This document shows, piece by piece, positions 10,771 to 21,655 of a stretch of DNA of 64,000 bases. The notes beneath the pieces were generated by a model. The model was not told where the DNA came from. It saw only the letters and a program-made list of their open reading frames with translations, and made no database searches. The stretch covers positions 370,001 to 434,000 of the forward strand of contig WPIO01000169.1 of NCBI GenBank assembly GCA_009760855.2, written 5' to 3'. The position numbers and the translations under genes were made by a program. Within the stretch, counting starts at the first letter, position 1; each line of letters starts with the position of its first letter. Source of the stretch: Cristatella mucedo. Taxonomy: Eukaryota > Bryozoa > Phylactolaemata > Cristatellidae.

Positions 10771-11569
10771 AATCACAGGCTTTATTTCGGCAGAGTTGCA
10801 GACTAGCTGCCGTGGGATGCTTAAAACTGACACGCTGCGTAAAACTTACCCGGTTGTGATTGTAGCGGGTGTTGCCAAAAGGGTCTTCCGGCTGACAAAA
10901 TGTGTCGACAGCAGAGATTCGAGCTCAAAGCCTTAAGCGCTACTTGTTACTCAGGAGGGTAGAACAGACAAAGGCGGTGCAAGCCACAAGTTATTACCAG
11001 CCCATAAAGAAAAAGTTACACGTTCAGCGCGGATAATTCGCACGTAAACTTTCTAAACTTATCAAAAAGCACTGCTTTGCCACAAGCGCGGATTCCTAGT
11101 AGTAAAACAAGAGTTCTCAACAAGAGTAAGACAAGGCTGCAAGCTTACCGAAGCTTTTGAAGTTCCATATCGATAATCTGGATTACTGGTGGAGTCGTGC
11201 TTGCACGGGGCTCGAAACTACGAGCCGGGCAATCATCTTCAGTAGCTTTACGAACGATTCATTTATCGGGCAGCGGCTGGCGGGGAAGAAGGCGATGGTG
11301 TACAGGTACGAGCATGGGATGTCGACAGGGTGACTGCACTAATTCCATTGAATGGAGAGGAGCAGCACCGGTGGCCAACCACGAGGGGCCAAGGTCGCCT
11401 AGAGCTTCTATAGCCCTTACTTAGTAGCCGCTGCGAGCGCAAGCAATAGAACCCTATAATAACCAACGTTTGTTAGCTGATTAGCAATTCCCCTACAGTC
11501 AGTGACATCAAGCTTACATGATGCCCTATTGGTATTCACAGTACTGATGCGATGGTGCAGTAATAATGT
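10771..11569. other. intergenic, no gene recognised
   Basis: Open frames near 11200-11460 on both strands overlap each other and show no domain or splice structure. Confidence 0.45.
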
Positions 11570-11669
11570 ATATATCTATCTATATATATACACACACACA
11601 CATATATATAGTATATATATATAATTTATATTAATATAACAACATATAACAATATATAATATATACTAA

Positions 11670-11719
<50 letters not shown>

Positions 11720-11720
11720 C
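11570..11720. repeat. (TA)n microsatellite
   Basis: Imperfect atat/acac runs change to a pure (ta)n tract at about 11673-11717. The sequence atgacggtgcagcaataatg after the tract resembles gatggtgcagtaataatg before it, so the array expanded inside a short duplication. Confidence 0.85.
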
Positions 11721-12083
11721 GGTGCAGCAATAATGAGTGTCATGTCAAATATCAGTGGGATTGGAATAAATAATTTCTCCAATTCGCAAATGTGGTAGCA
11801 ACATTCACACTTTCACAACTGATTTTTATCAGGCATTACTGAGCCGGCCTTTTCTAATCGATGGTAAGGAACGATTATAATCTTTTACTGGGCTTGCTAA
11901 ACTATTAATACCATCTTAAATATGGTCCGCACGTTTGTACGTTCTGTGCACGCAAATCAACGCTGATTAGCAAGTCGGGATGAATACATTTAATAAAACT
12001 GGATACTTTTTTATTTATAAGAAAATTATTAAATAAATATGTTTTTGTTTTTCCTCACACACAGATTTTGCTCCATTAACTAG

Positions 12084-12311
12084 GAACCAAAAGCTGGGCA
12101 GTCAGTTGGGTGGGTCTACCTGCTGGTCAGCCGGGACACTCAGACTTCGAAGGACACCTTCGAATGGCAAAGGGAGTTTTTGCGGGTGCAAACTAATTTC
12201 CGCACACATTCTGTGGTTTCCGCCTGCCATTGCGGTTGGGAGAGTTTTCACAGCAGTGCATTGGCAAGAAACCGGAAGCAAAGCGAGCAGAACATATTAG
12301 CGTACCAATAG
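12084..12311 (+). pseudogene. Ig-like exon remnant
   Basis: One frame reads EPKAGQSVGWVYLLVSRDTQ and then DTFEWQREF...SVVSACHCGWES. This order of strand, central Trp and later Cys suits an Ig domain. A pyrimidine tract plus CACACAG acceptor ends at 12064. However, the phase-1 frame from that acceptor is not the Ig-like one, and the Ig-like frame begins after a TAG at 12081, so a frameshift is needed. No good phase-1 donor follows. It is 560 bp upstream of a well-formed Ig exon on the same strand. Best read as a broken paralogous exon. Confidence 0.3.
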
Positions 12312-12872
12312 CAGACGAAGGACAGGAAAACTAGCCGCAAAGGAAGTCACTCAGTGCCACACTGCCGAAACTCAATCGGAACGTGGCATATGACAAATCC
12401 TACAACAATAACAGGAATAATTCTCACTAAGAAGCCCCAACGCTTTGTACGGTGAAAGCTTAACCATTGCTTCCCCTACGGCAAGGCCAAAACGGAAAGA
12501 GACTGAAGGGAAAGATTCAAGCACTTGATGCGACCCAGATCAAGTGGTATAGAGTCATCGCGAGACTGCAAACCCGGCTCGGCAGCTCAGCTAGGCTAAC
12601 CGCTAAGTCACCGGGCACTGAGGCTAGCATTGTAATGCAAAACTGATATATTCCATGATTTTTCACGGGTTTTAGCTGGTTCGTATGTACATTTATACGT
12701 AGATGAGTGTACTACCTAAGCAGCGATCTTGAAAGAAACCACTCTCTTAGAATTGAGGTAATCGTTCTTGCTCACGAGAACAATTATGGTACAATGGAGG
12801 TGCGGTCATAACGCTTGAAGTATAAGAAAACATTTTAGTATTTATGTGAAAACACAATTCTCTCTTTTTTAG
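12312..12872. other. intronic, no exon recognised
   Basis: Ends in the acceptor ATTCTCTCTTTTTTAG of the next exon. Confidence 0.5.
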
Positions 12873-13193
12873 GTAAAGTAAGATTAATCTTACGTGATGA
12901 CGGATTGGTTTATTTGGCCATCAACCGCTACTCAGTGTATTGCATTGTACAGCAAGAGGACGCCAGCCGAGCGTGGGACGTGAGTTGGTACATCGGCGGC
13001 CAGTTCTTGTTTACTTATCGTACAATTGCAAGAGTTGCTCCAGGAATGTCGAACAGGACTAGCCAGAACAGCCTTCTCTTTGTTGAAGTTCCCTTTCAAC
13101 CCGTGTCGGTCACGTGCGGAATCAGCTTCGGTCCGTCGAATCTGTCCGCGGTCCAATCAGAGACGCTCCTGTTTTCTCCCAGAGAGTACAGAG
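12873..13193 (+). CDS. Ig-like domain exon (phase 1-1)
   Basis: Exon of 321 nt (107 codons) with acceptor TCTCTCTTTTTTAG|GTAAAG and donor AGAG|GTAGGC; both phases are 1. The product begins VRLILRDDGLVYLAINRYSV. It has YCIV as a B-strand-type Cys, AWDVSWYIGG as the Trp strand, and VSVTCGISFG as the F-strand-type Cys, the expected Cys-Trp-Cys order of one Ig domain. Sequons NRT and NLS suggest an extracellular, glycosylated protein. A linker exon in the same phase follows after an 84-bp intron. The V/C2 subtype cannot be told. This is one of the two strongest exons of the + strand Ig gene or cluster. Confidence 0.65.
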
Positions 13194-13277
13194 GTAGGCT
13201 TCCGGTTTAATACATATTACTTGATAGGAAATCGTAAATTGTTGCTTAATAGGTGATTTTATATTTTTGTAACGCAG

Positions 13278-13361
13278 CTGCCGCTAAGCGACCTGAAAGC
13301 TTCAGAAATTTGACCGAAGAGCCTTCATTCACGAATGTCAATTGCCAAAGTTACTGCATTG
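13278..13361 (+). CDS. short linker exon following Ig exon (phase 1-1)
   Basis: Acceptor TTTTTGTAACGCAG at 13277 and donor ATTG|GTGAAT at 13361/13362; 84 nt, both phases 1, so it splices in frame after 12873-13193. The product is hydrophilic (KRPESFRNLTEEPS, ending NCQSYCI) with one sequon and two Cys. If the donor is not used, the frame stops at TAA 13382-13384, which would give a secreted end. It probably acts as a stalk or inter-domain linker. No domain. Confidence 0.45.
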
Positions 13362-16202
13362 GTGAATCGTTGCCAATCTGTTAATGTCTGTCCACTCGAA
13401 GAGTAGGCTGAACCCTGAAGACGGATTCAAAGTCGTAAATTCTCCACGTACGCCAATATAAACCTTTAATCAAGTCTGTCAATCGTGGATACAAGTCAGA
13501 AAAAATCGTCACCACTGTAATCTAATAGTCGGCTGCCAAGTTACGGTTTGCAAAGTAGTTTGATCAGTTTAAGAGATGTGATAGGCGGTGTTCAAATAAT
13601 GGGAATTATGGGTAACCAGACGTACACAGCGGCTTTCCATGGTGCGGCCTCCGCTATTGCGCCTCCAGACACAATGGAGCTATTACTTCGACACCATTTT
13701 AAAAGCGGGTCACGCAGCGAATAATAAAAGCTTAAAAATTAAATGCTAAAAGTTAAATGTTAAAAGTTTAACATTAAAAGTTAATTACTTACTTCAGCGG
13801 CCGCTAAGCTACATTCACCTTCCAAAAACGCTGCGCAAGTATCGCGACTGGTCCTTGCAGACACCTGACAAATAACGCGTTCGTGAGCTCGCATCTAGAT
13901 TGTTGCCATTTCTTTTATTCAGGCCTTAACTCCTGGGCCGTCAATCTACTCACCATCTTGTAAGGTCTGTCGTCAACACTACACACATGCTACATCGCAC
14001 CGCCATTATCTAAGCTTTTCTGGCTTCCTATATATAAATATAAATATATGTATATAAATATAAATAAATAAAGTATATATATAGTGCAAATATAGAAAAT
14101 ATATGCAAATATAGTGCACGCGGCATTTACGTGTGTAAATTATAAGAGTGCACGCTGCATTTGCGTGTGTAAATTAGAAAATAATCCCACCCCTTTTCGA
14201 CACTCACCACTACAGCACCATCATCGCTGACTATAAATAACCACGAATGACCCAATGCCATTCAAAATGAGTCAAAGTCTGTCAGATTTATTTTGTCCGT
14301 AAGTAATAGCCAGTATTTAGAGCTGACCGTTACAAAGAAGCAGCTCAACTATGGGCTTCCGACGATCACCAGAGCAGTGCTTTTTAGGACAGGGCCTCTC
14401 TTCTAGTTCTCCTCGAGCTCTCGACGGCTGTGGTGGACGCGATCGATTGAGACGTCAAGATTGACCTCAAGATTCTGTCCAAGCGTCTGGTCTGGACGCA
14501 CGCCCCAGTATAACTAGAATAGTGCTAAACTAGGTTAAGTAAGCGAGAAATTCCGTCCGTCCGTCCATCACGCGGCAAGACGGCTACCAGTATTTCCGGG
14601 AGTCCCGTATGTAATAGACGTGCAATTATTCTACTGTGACTCGGCGAAGCACAGGAAGCGAGCTCTCGTATTTCAGAGTACAGATTTAAGCGGCTGCCGG
14701 TCTTTACCGGAGGCCTTAGAGAATGGGACGCCACGTACTTCGGGAGTAGGCACCCTCTCTCTTCTCTGTCTACGCCACATCCCTGGCGTTGCTGTCGCTA
14801 ACTCAATGTCGGTTTTATTTCTATGCCAATCGAAAGTCAAACCTACATATCCGATGGTCAGCCTTGCCCTCCTCTGCCTGCTTCCGACTCGCCTATCTCC
14901 CGGGCATCCTGCGCAGGTGATATTCGCCTTAGGTGGCCACTAGCTCCGCGTGGCTTCGAGACAATAAAAGCAAACTATTAAATAGCTGTGAGCAAGCTCA
15001 GTGTCAACCTAAAGTTGAAAGACCTCACCTTTAAAATTCGCATCATGTAGCCTCACTGTCGCGAAGAAGGCCTGTAATTTGAGCATGCCGTTCCTAAACC
15101 GCTTGTTATTTAATCAGCGCATTGCCTTAGCAATTAATTTGGCCCACTTCTAAATGAAAGAATGGCTTTAAAACGGGGGCCTGCATCTACTGAAGCAAAA
15201 ATAAATCTCAGTAAACAATTGCCCTCTCATTTGTGACTTACTTTTTAAGGTTTATGCAATTTACTTTGATCAAACTAGTCACGTGCCCTTAATTGTCTGC
15301 AACTGCTGCAGGACTCTGCAACTCATCTAGTTTGTTGTCGTCGGCAATGGCTGCTACATCGCCGCTACTTGCGCTTCGCTGGATCCTGAAACTAAATTGC
15401 TCTAAATCTATTGGATTAGAAATGCTTCGATGGTATTCACGCTCCATGAATTTTCCCGGCTAGGAGCCGATAGCGTGATAACATATAGCTGGGCGGCATA
15501 CAACCCAAGTAGCGTAGTGATGAGTCGCGCACCAGGCTTTGGGCCAGACAAAAGTCATGCTTCAGACTTTGAGCCTAGTGGGAGTTGCGCCCCCTGAGGC
15601 TCAGCGCCGGTCGGCTTCGCGGTGATGCTTTGGGCGCCACATGAGAGTTTTTTGCAAGCTATGGCTGATGCAAGACGCCAAGAAACCATCCGAGGCTTTC
15701 GAATACATTTCTCCGTGCTACGAAAAGATTTTTGTTCTCATATGTGGGCTCTCATAATTGTTGACGTGTTCCCCTGCTGACGTCATACCTACGCGAATCA
15801 ATACTGCACGCGAAAGTTGCACTCCGGGGGGTGGGGCTCTTGCTCCAGGTCACGTTTCAGTTGCCTCTCCGTTCGGCACAAAATACTACTATCTTTTGGT
15901 AATGACTTCAGTTCGCACTTATCTAATGTCTGGAACTTGCCTTTAGGCTTCTGTCATAACCTGTAGCAGACTTTGCATCATTTAAATAAAGGCCAAGACG
16001 CATCTGGTCCAATCAGTTTTCTTTGCGTCCTAACAGAATTATTCTTAAAAACACTGTAAATAGAATTTGAGCGCTGTGGCCTCACTGAGAGCAGTCAGCA
16101 GTGCAATGCCCATTGACCTACGACTTTTGGTCTTTCTCTGTCTTTATATTGTCACCGCTGATCTAGCTGCTAAGACAAGTAGGCATAAGAGTACGCATAT
16201 AT
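13362..16202. other. long intronic/intergenic stretch
   Basis: No well-bounded gene. An AT-rich run lies at 14030-14110. A weak Ig-like frame (SVLFLCQSKVKPTYPMVSLA) lies at about 14806-14870 with a possible TTAG|GTGGCC donor but no good acceptor. The rest shows neither repeats nor exons that can be supported. Confidence 0.45.
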
Positions 16203-16618
16203 AATAATAAAAATAGAACATAATAATACATTTTAAATAACGCACACTCAGAGAAATTAATCTCTTTCTATGCAATTTAATACGCTGTTAAGGAAGCACT
16301 ATCAAATGGTTAGTGGTAACGTGCACGATATCAACGAACATAACATGATTAGAGATACGTTCAGGGTTCTCTGGTGGGTCCTCTTGCTTTTTCCTTTGTG
16401 TGCTTACGCTTGCTGACACTCTGCATGTTGCCACTAATCATATTTGCATGTTGACTCTGTGCACGCTACCTCTAACCACGGTATGCTTGTTGACATTGAG
16501 AATGCTACCACTACCCATTCGACCATGCTTCCGTTACAGCCCTTGTATAAAGTGCCTAGAAAGTGACTAGGTTCTCTCAGTGCGCTATAGAAATGCATTA
16601 TTATTATTATTATCATTA
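16203..16618. repeat. inverted pair of LINE-alpha 3' ends (fold-back)
   Basis: Left arm (16203-16370) is an antisense LINE-alpha end beginning with a taataat tail. Right arm (16371-16618) is a sense end finishing in (att)n. The arms share the last 150 bp or so of the LINE and would pair as a hairpin, with (TAA)n and (TTA)n at the tips. Confidence 0.75.
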
Positions 16619-16945
16619 GTGATAGTGCTGCTCGAGTAGCTTAGGGAGCTTCGTCTTCAGCGTCTGACGTAGCCTGACCCTAATAGCAGCTAAAGTTCAG
16701 CGCCATGTATCGCGAGCTCGCAAAACATCATCAAAGAAACATGCACGGCTGCCTTAAAAAATATCTAACAACTAATCTGCTATATTCACATTAGTAATGA
16801 TTACATATAAATAGGAAAAAGATCACGCGTATGTGCTGCTAAAAGCTTTCACCAAGGCTCGATAACATCCAGAGCGATAGAACTCATTCTCATGCAGTAA
16901 TACCAATAACAAGGCCTTGATAATAAAGTTAATTCTGTGAATGAG
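16619..16945. other. intergenic, no gene recognised
   Basis: Nothing supported. Confidence 0.45.
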
Positions 16946-17640
16946 AATAATAATAATGATAATACTAACGATGGCAATAGTAAACTTCATAAAGCGCTCT
17001 CAGAGAACTCAATTTCTTTCTAGGCACTTTACATTTGCTGCAAAGGAAACACGATCGAATGGTGAGTGGAAAAATCATGCTTGATAAACAACATGAATAC
17101 CATGATTAGGGGTGACATGCACAAGGTCAGCATGCAAGTGCGGTTAGTGGCAGCATTAAACAGTATCAGCACGCATAAGCACATAAAGGACGAATCATAG
17201 GGACTCACTAAATGTTATCATAAATAAGTGTGTATTTAATTTCTTTTTAAATGTGGTCGTCAGGGGAAGTGGTGACGCAAGTCAGGAGTGAGTTCCAGAT
17301 TATACGAACTAAATGCACAGTCTCCGAAGGATTTGAGGTTTGTAAAAGGTATAAGTAGACAGTTAAATTCCGAAAAGTGGGTGGTACGATGCTTAGCCTG
17401 GTGGGGGGGGGGGTAAATCTTATAGGTAGGCTGGAGCCAAAGAATGAAGGGAGCTAAAAGTGAGCGACAAAACCTTGAAGTCGATCCGTTGCCCGAATGG
17501 TAGCCAGTGCAGGTTGGCGAGAAATGGTGTGATATGGCAACTTCGATGCTCATGACAAACAAGCCCAGCTGCAGAGTTTTGCGACAGCTGTAAGCGCCTG
17601 ATTGCACGTGCCGGTAGACCAACAGGAAATCACTTAAAGT
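16946..17640 (-). repeat. LINE-alpha copy, antisense
   Basis: (taa)n-like start, cgctctcagagaactcaatttc 3' end, then the C-terminal coding blocks in reverse (HRTTHFSEFNCLLIPFTNLK frame on the - strand). A gggggggg run sits near 17402. 5'-truncated. Confidence 0.85.
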
Positions 17641-18762
17641 ATAGGTCGGCTAATATAACAGCTTAACTTTGGCTGCTATCCACTATCATAAAAAAATGTA
17701 GGAATGCCTGCCGTAACACTCGTACAAAATTTCCGGTCGTAAAGTGCTAGCAAAATACCTCTGGACCACAGTGCACCAAAATGAGTGCATAATTTGATAT
17801 CTTAGTTACATGTTAATGGTTTGCAATGGAAGAGAAAAAAGTAAGGTGATTAGAAAGCCTCATTTATGTAGCACCGAAGAGCCTCAACGACAATTGAAAC
17901 CACTCGCTGTTGCAATAAAGGATCGCCCTCTGCATGACTTCAAACTAAAACCTGTGTCGTGAAGAGCCAGCCGGTTTCCACTGGGCTGAGACCCACTGGC
18001 GAACAATCGTGATTAGTTTCAAGAAGCGTTTGTAAAATTTACGGACTATTCTGTGACGATGTCGAGAGAAGTATAGTATGAACAAGTGACAATAACCTAT
18101 TTTTAGTTTGCTGGCGTGCTACTCTCAGGATCGACATTGTTATGAAATCTTGCATCTGATTCACAAACCAGTCGCACGGTTTCGCTTGTTCAATTCATTT
18201 AGAGGCGAGCGCTCTGAGCGCATGAGAATAAATTTTCAGCAGATGCATGGAACATTAATATAAATATATATATATGTATGCATTATATTGATATACAAAT
18301 AATTAAATATATATATATATATTCTACTAAATACTAAAATAATAAATATAAAAATTTATAAAAATAAATACTAAATTTTCCTAAATTAAATGTAATAATA
18401 CATGGCAGTGCGTGCATTTACAGTGCGATCAACATGAGGCGCTTAACAATTTTGATGCGATTGCAAGCACATAATACAATAGAATTCAAGTATAACAACG
18501 TCATAACAGGTCACTCTTACTTAACACACACACACACTTTACAGTATCGGTCAGATTGACCAGTAGTAATTAATTATAAGTTGAAGTAGCGTCCACTCAA
18601 TTCATCCATTCGAATTTCACCGAATGGATAGCCTGAGATGCGACTGCTTCTGGAGAGCTTCAGCTATCTGCTAATAATAGTAATAACAAAATATTATAAT
18701 AATGCAATTAGTTCACAAATATAAAAATGTACTGATGTAATAAAATAATGATAAATAGTAAC
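17641..18762. other. intronic/intergenic, no exon recognised
   Basis: Holds the second copy of the dispersed repeat seen at 8385 (17880-17985), AT-rich runs at 18245-18400 and a (ca)n run at 18524-18536. Confidence 0.45.
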
Positions 18763-18962
18763 AATGATAATTTAGTTTTAAAGTGTCCTCAGAGAACTTT
18801 ATCTTTTCACCAGCACTTTGCAAACAAGTATGCTGTCAAGGAAGCCCACGCTGCCTAAAGAAGCAAAATTCTTGCTTAGCAGCAAGATGTAAAGAGCCTA
18901 GAAGAAATTGAGGTTTCATCTGAGGACTCTATTGCAAATTGCTATTATTGTTTTTATTATGA
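18763..18962. repeat. second inverted pair of LINE-alpha 3' ends
   Basis: Antisense end (taataatg...gtgtcctcagagaac) at 18763-18855 faces a sense end (gatgtaaagagcctagaagaaattgag to tattattg) at 18885-18962, with a spacer of about 30 bp. Same architecture as 16203-16618 but shorter. Confidence 0.65.
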
Positions 18963-19110
18963 TAGCCTAAGATGCTGCTGCTGCCGGAGAGCTTCAGAAA
19001 GCCGCTGGCACACTTAAGCGTCCCCATATGACATTTTGCAGCTAAATATTCAGAAATATATCATGCTGCGGCTTCAAAGCTCGCGAAACTTACAAAATAC
19101 GCAATTGCAG

Positions 19111-19446
19111 CTGGTCCATCGATTCACATTGATGAAGTGAATCAAAGTCTTCAAATTAATGGCGCAAGTTTCAATATTTCAAAAACCATTTTGGCTGCGG
19201 GTGATGCCTACGAAGTTTTCTGTGAGTTTCCTAACACGGATGGATATACTGTAAAGGTGACAAATTGGTACAACTATGGTAACTTATTCCAAAAAAACGT
19301 ATCAAAATCAGATGCTGTCATCATTGTAACTTGGAGCAACTCTACAAATGGAACGGCTACCCTTCAATGTGAAGTTGAAGTCACTGATATGTTTTTACGA
19401 AGATCATACTTACGAATGTCTAATGCTACAAAATTCAAAATAACAG
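19111..19446 (+). CDS. Ig-like domain exon (phase 1-1), heavily glycosylated
   Basis: Exon of 336 nt (112 codons). Acceptor ACGCAATTGCAG at 19110; donor ACAG|GTTAGG at 19446/19447; both phases 1. The product starts GPSIHIDEVNQSLQINGASF. It has AYEVFCEFP (first Cys), VTNWYNYG (Trp strand) and ATLQCEVEV (second Cys), matching the Ig-fold Cys-Trp-Cys order. Six N-glycosylation sequons (NQS, NIS, NVS, NST, NGT, NAT) in one domain mark it as an extracellular surface. The next in-frame codon after the donor is TAG, so splicing is needed. It lies on the same strand and in the same phase as 12873-13193 and probably belongs to the same gene or a paralogue. A possible further acceptor (ACCCTAATTGCAG, 19897) lies 450 bp downstream but leads only to a short frame ending at 19957. 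Confidence 0.65.
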
Positions 19447-20689
19447 GTTAGGTTTGAATATTGTTCGTTAAATCGGACTTCCAGCATCCACTTCTTTTTC
19501 ACATGCGCCATGTTTTTATGCTTTAAGCAACCAAATTTTGAAACCAAATTTTGATCTTACTTTTACTGTATCGTGGCAATTACATGCATAATCTTTGTAT
19601 AATTAAGTGAAGCACCAGTTTATAAGAAAATGTGTATTTATGCTGCTGAATGTCTACCATTATTAGCTGCACGAGGCACAGATGCGTTGTCATAAAGGTC
19701 AAGTCAGAATGAAAGAGGTTCATGTTTATGCAACGAGAAACATTCGCGGTTGTCACAACGCTTAGTTCCGCCTGCAAATGGGGTTTATTCTTTCTAGGAA
19801 TGTAGTTTTACATTTAAATATTTAGAATTATTAGTAAGGTTAAAGATGTATTCAGGGTGCTCCTTTGACATTGCGTTTTCTTTAACCCTAATTGCAGAAG
19901 TGCTTCAGATCACCTACTGCTTATTAAAATACGGCTGTTTCCATTTGACTTACTTGTAAGAAAAAGTGCTCATATTAAATACCAATAGACGGTTGGTTGC
20001 GCACGTTTGGGAACAAATCATTCAAAGGGAATATTCTTGTAAATGAACATGGGCGGAATTGCTTCGCTCACCCCGTGAAGATGGGTTTAACAAAATCAGG
20101 CTGAAAGTGCATGCGGGACCGTTAATTCTTGACCTTGACAGTTAATTCTTGACCTTGGCATTTCGGGTAGTTCGCCCTAAGTTTCTTGTGCTGCAGGAGC
20201 CGGACGTGAGTTGGAATCAAATCAATCCATGCATGCTTAGACGAACCAAACTGGTTGCTGGCATTTTGCAATAAGTGAGCCAGGGCTGTTTTGTCGCTAA
20301 GTCAACATTCCAGCTTTATGTGGGGGGGGGAATTTCCGTGACGACCATTTTATTGTAATATATATTGATAATTAGAAGAAAGTAAATAGGGGATATTAGA
20401 TTAAAAGATAACTTGCCGACGTGCTGATGTTTTCAAGTAAATCGAGTTACCAGGATTTAGTTTAGCAGACAATCAACTACACCCTTAATTAATACTATTA
20501 TTAATATGACATATGTAAAGGGGCCCTAAGAAAAAAAGGAAAAGTTATTTTAAAACATATCTGCCCTTTACGACGAGGGTGTTTCCGTTTGTATTGTGCT
20601 GCTCGTGCCTATGCATGCTGAGACTTCCGATTATATCACAAGCCTTTTGATATGCTTAAGTTGTTTTTATCATTATTAAATTAATTTTC
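19447..20689. other. intronic, no exon recognised
   Basis: Contains a 19-bp tandem duplication (gttaattcttgaccttgac, twice at about 20121-20160) and a gggggggg run near 20322. No supported exon. Confidence 0.45.
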
Positions 20690-21655
20690 TTTTGCTGCAA
20701 TCAATGTGTGGATGTCATCATTACATGCAGCAAGCGAGTTGAATAAAGTCGAGGTGCTGGAGGGCTGGGAGAGATCAAAGCAAAAGTACAACTGAGTGTG
20801 TACAACCGAGTGTCATTTGCATAGAAGTAAAAGCCTGACAATCACATTGGCAAGAGGGAGAGTATAAATCATGAAAATAACTGGACCAAGCAGAGAGCCC
20901 CGAGGTACTCCATACCTCAGAGATTCCTCGGATGATCAAATCGATACTCTGGAGTCTCCCGCTGAGATAGAACCTGAACCATTGCAGTGCAGTGCCGGTG
21001 ATGCCAGGGCGGGATGAGAGGTACTCGAAAAGGACTTGGTGATGGATAATATAAAGAGCTGCAGAAAGATCGAGCAAAAAAAAGCAGAGATACTCCATCT
21101 AATTCAGAATTCCTAAGTAGGTCATTATACACCCGAAGCAATGCTGACTCGCTGGAGAGTGATTATCTCTAAATTCAGACTGGAACTTACTAGCAAGATT
21201 TGAAGTTTCAATATCTGAGTTCAACTGGTCTGCAACGACTCGTTCCAGTATTTTCGATAGTAAGCGGTGGAAGGGAGACTGGGCGGAGGTTTCTAAAGTT
21301 CTCTTGGTCTGGTGTTGCTTTCTTGAGTAGTTGCCTGACTACAGCTTTTTGGAAAGGTGGAGGAACCTGACCCGAGGTTAATGACATATCTATGATATCT
21401 GTCATGTCTGGCAGCAGCATATCAATTCATCGTAGGCGCAGGACAGTGGGAATAGTCTAGAATAGGGTCTAGAATAGGGTCTAGAGGACTAGCTGTCGTC
21501 TTTGATTGAAATATTCAGGCTTCAGAACGAAATCATCAGTGGCCTCCTTGAATGCTGACATTGAGGTGCTGCATGGAATCAAGCGAACGAATTAAAGGGG
21601 GTTGCTGCCACCAGGGATGGACTTCTTGGTCTTGTCCATACAGTTGACAGTGAAT
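20690..21655 (-). repeat. LINE-alpha RT fragment, antisense, lacking its 3' end
   Basis: The - strand frames contain the RT motif-A region (FFLLDLSAALYIIHHQVLFE) and PPFQKAVVRQLLKKATPDQE. The usual 3' end is missing because the next LINE-alpha copy is joined at 21656. It has a 15-bp tandem triplication (gtctagaatagg-type) near 21453-21485. Confidence 0.85.

Noticed and set aside
14733-14934. Ig-like exon
   Set aside because: A short strand-Cys segment and a weak phase-1 donor exist, but no acceptor of reasonable quality and no second Cys in place.
20181-20192. 9-base phase 1-1 microexon between CTGCAG and GTGAGT
   Set aside because: Boundaries are good by eye, but a 9-nt exon cannot be argued for without transcripts.
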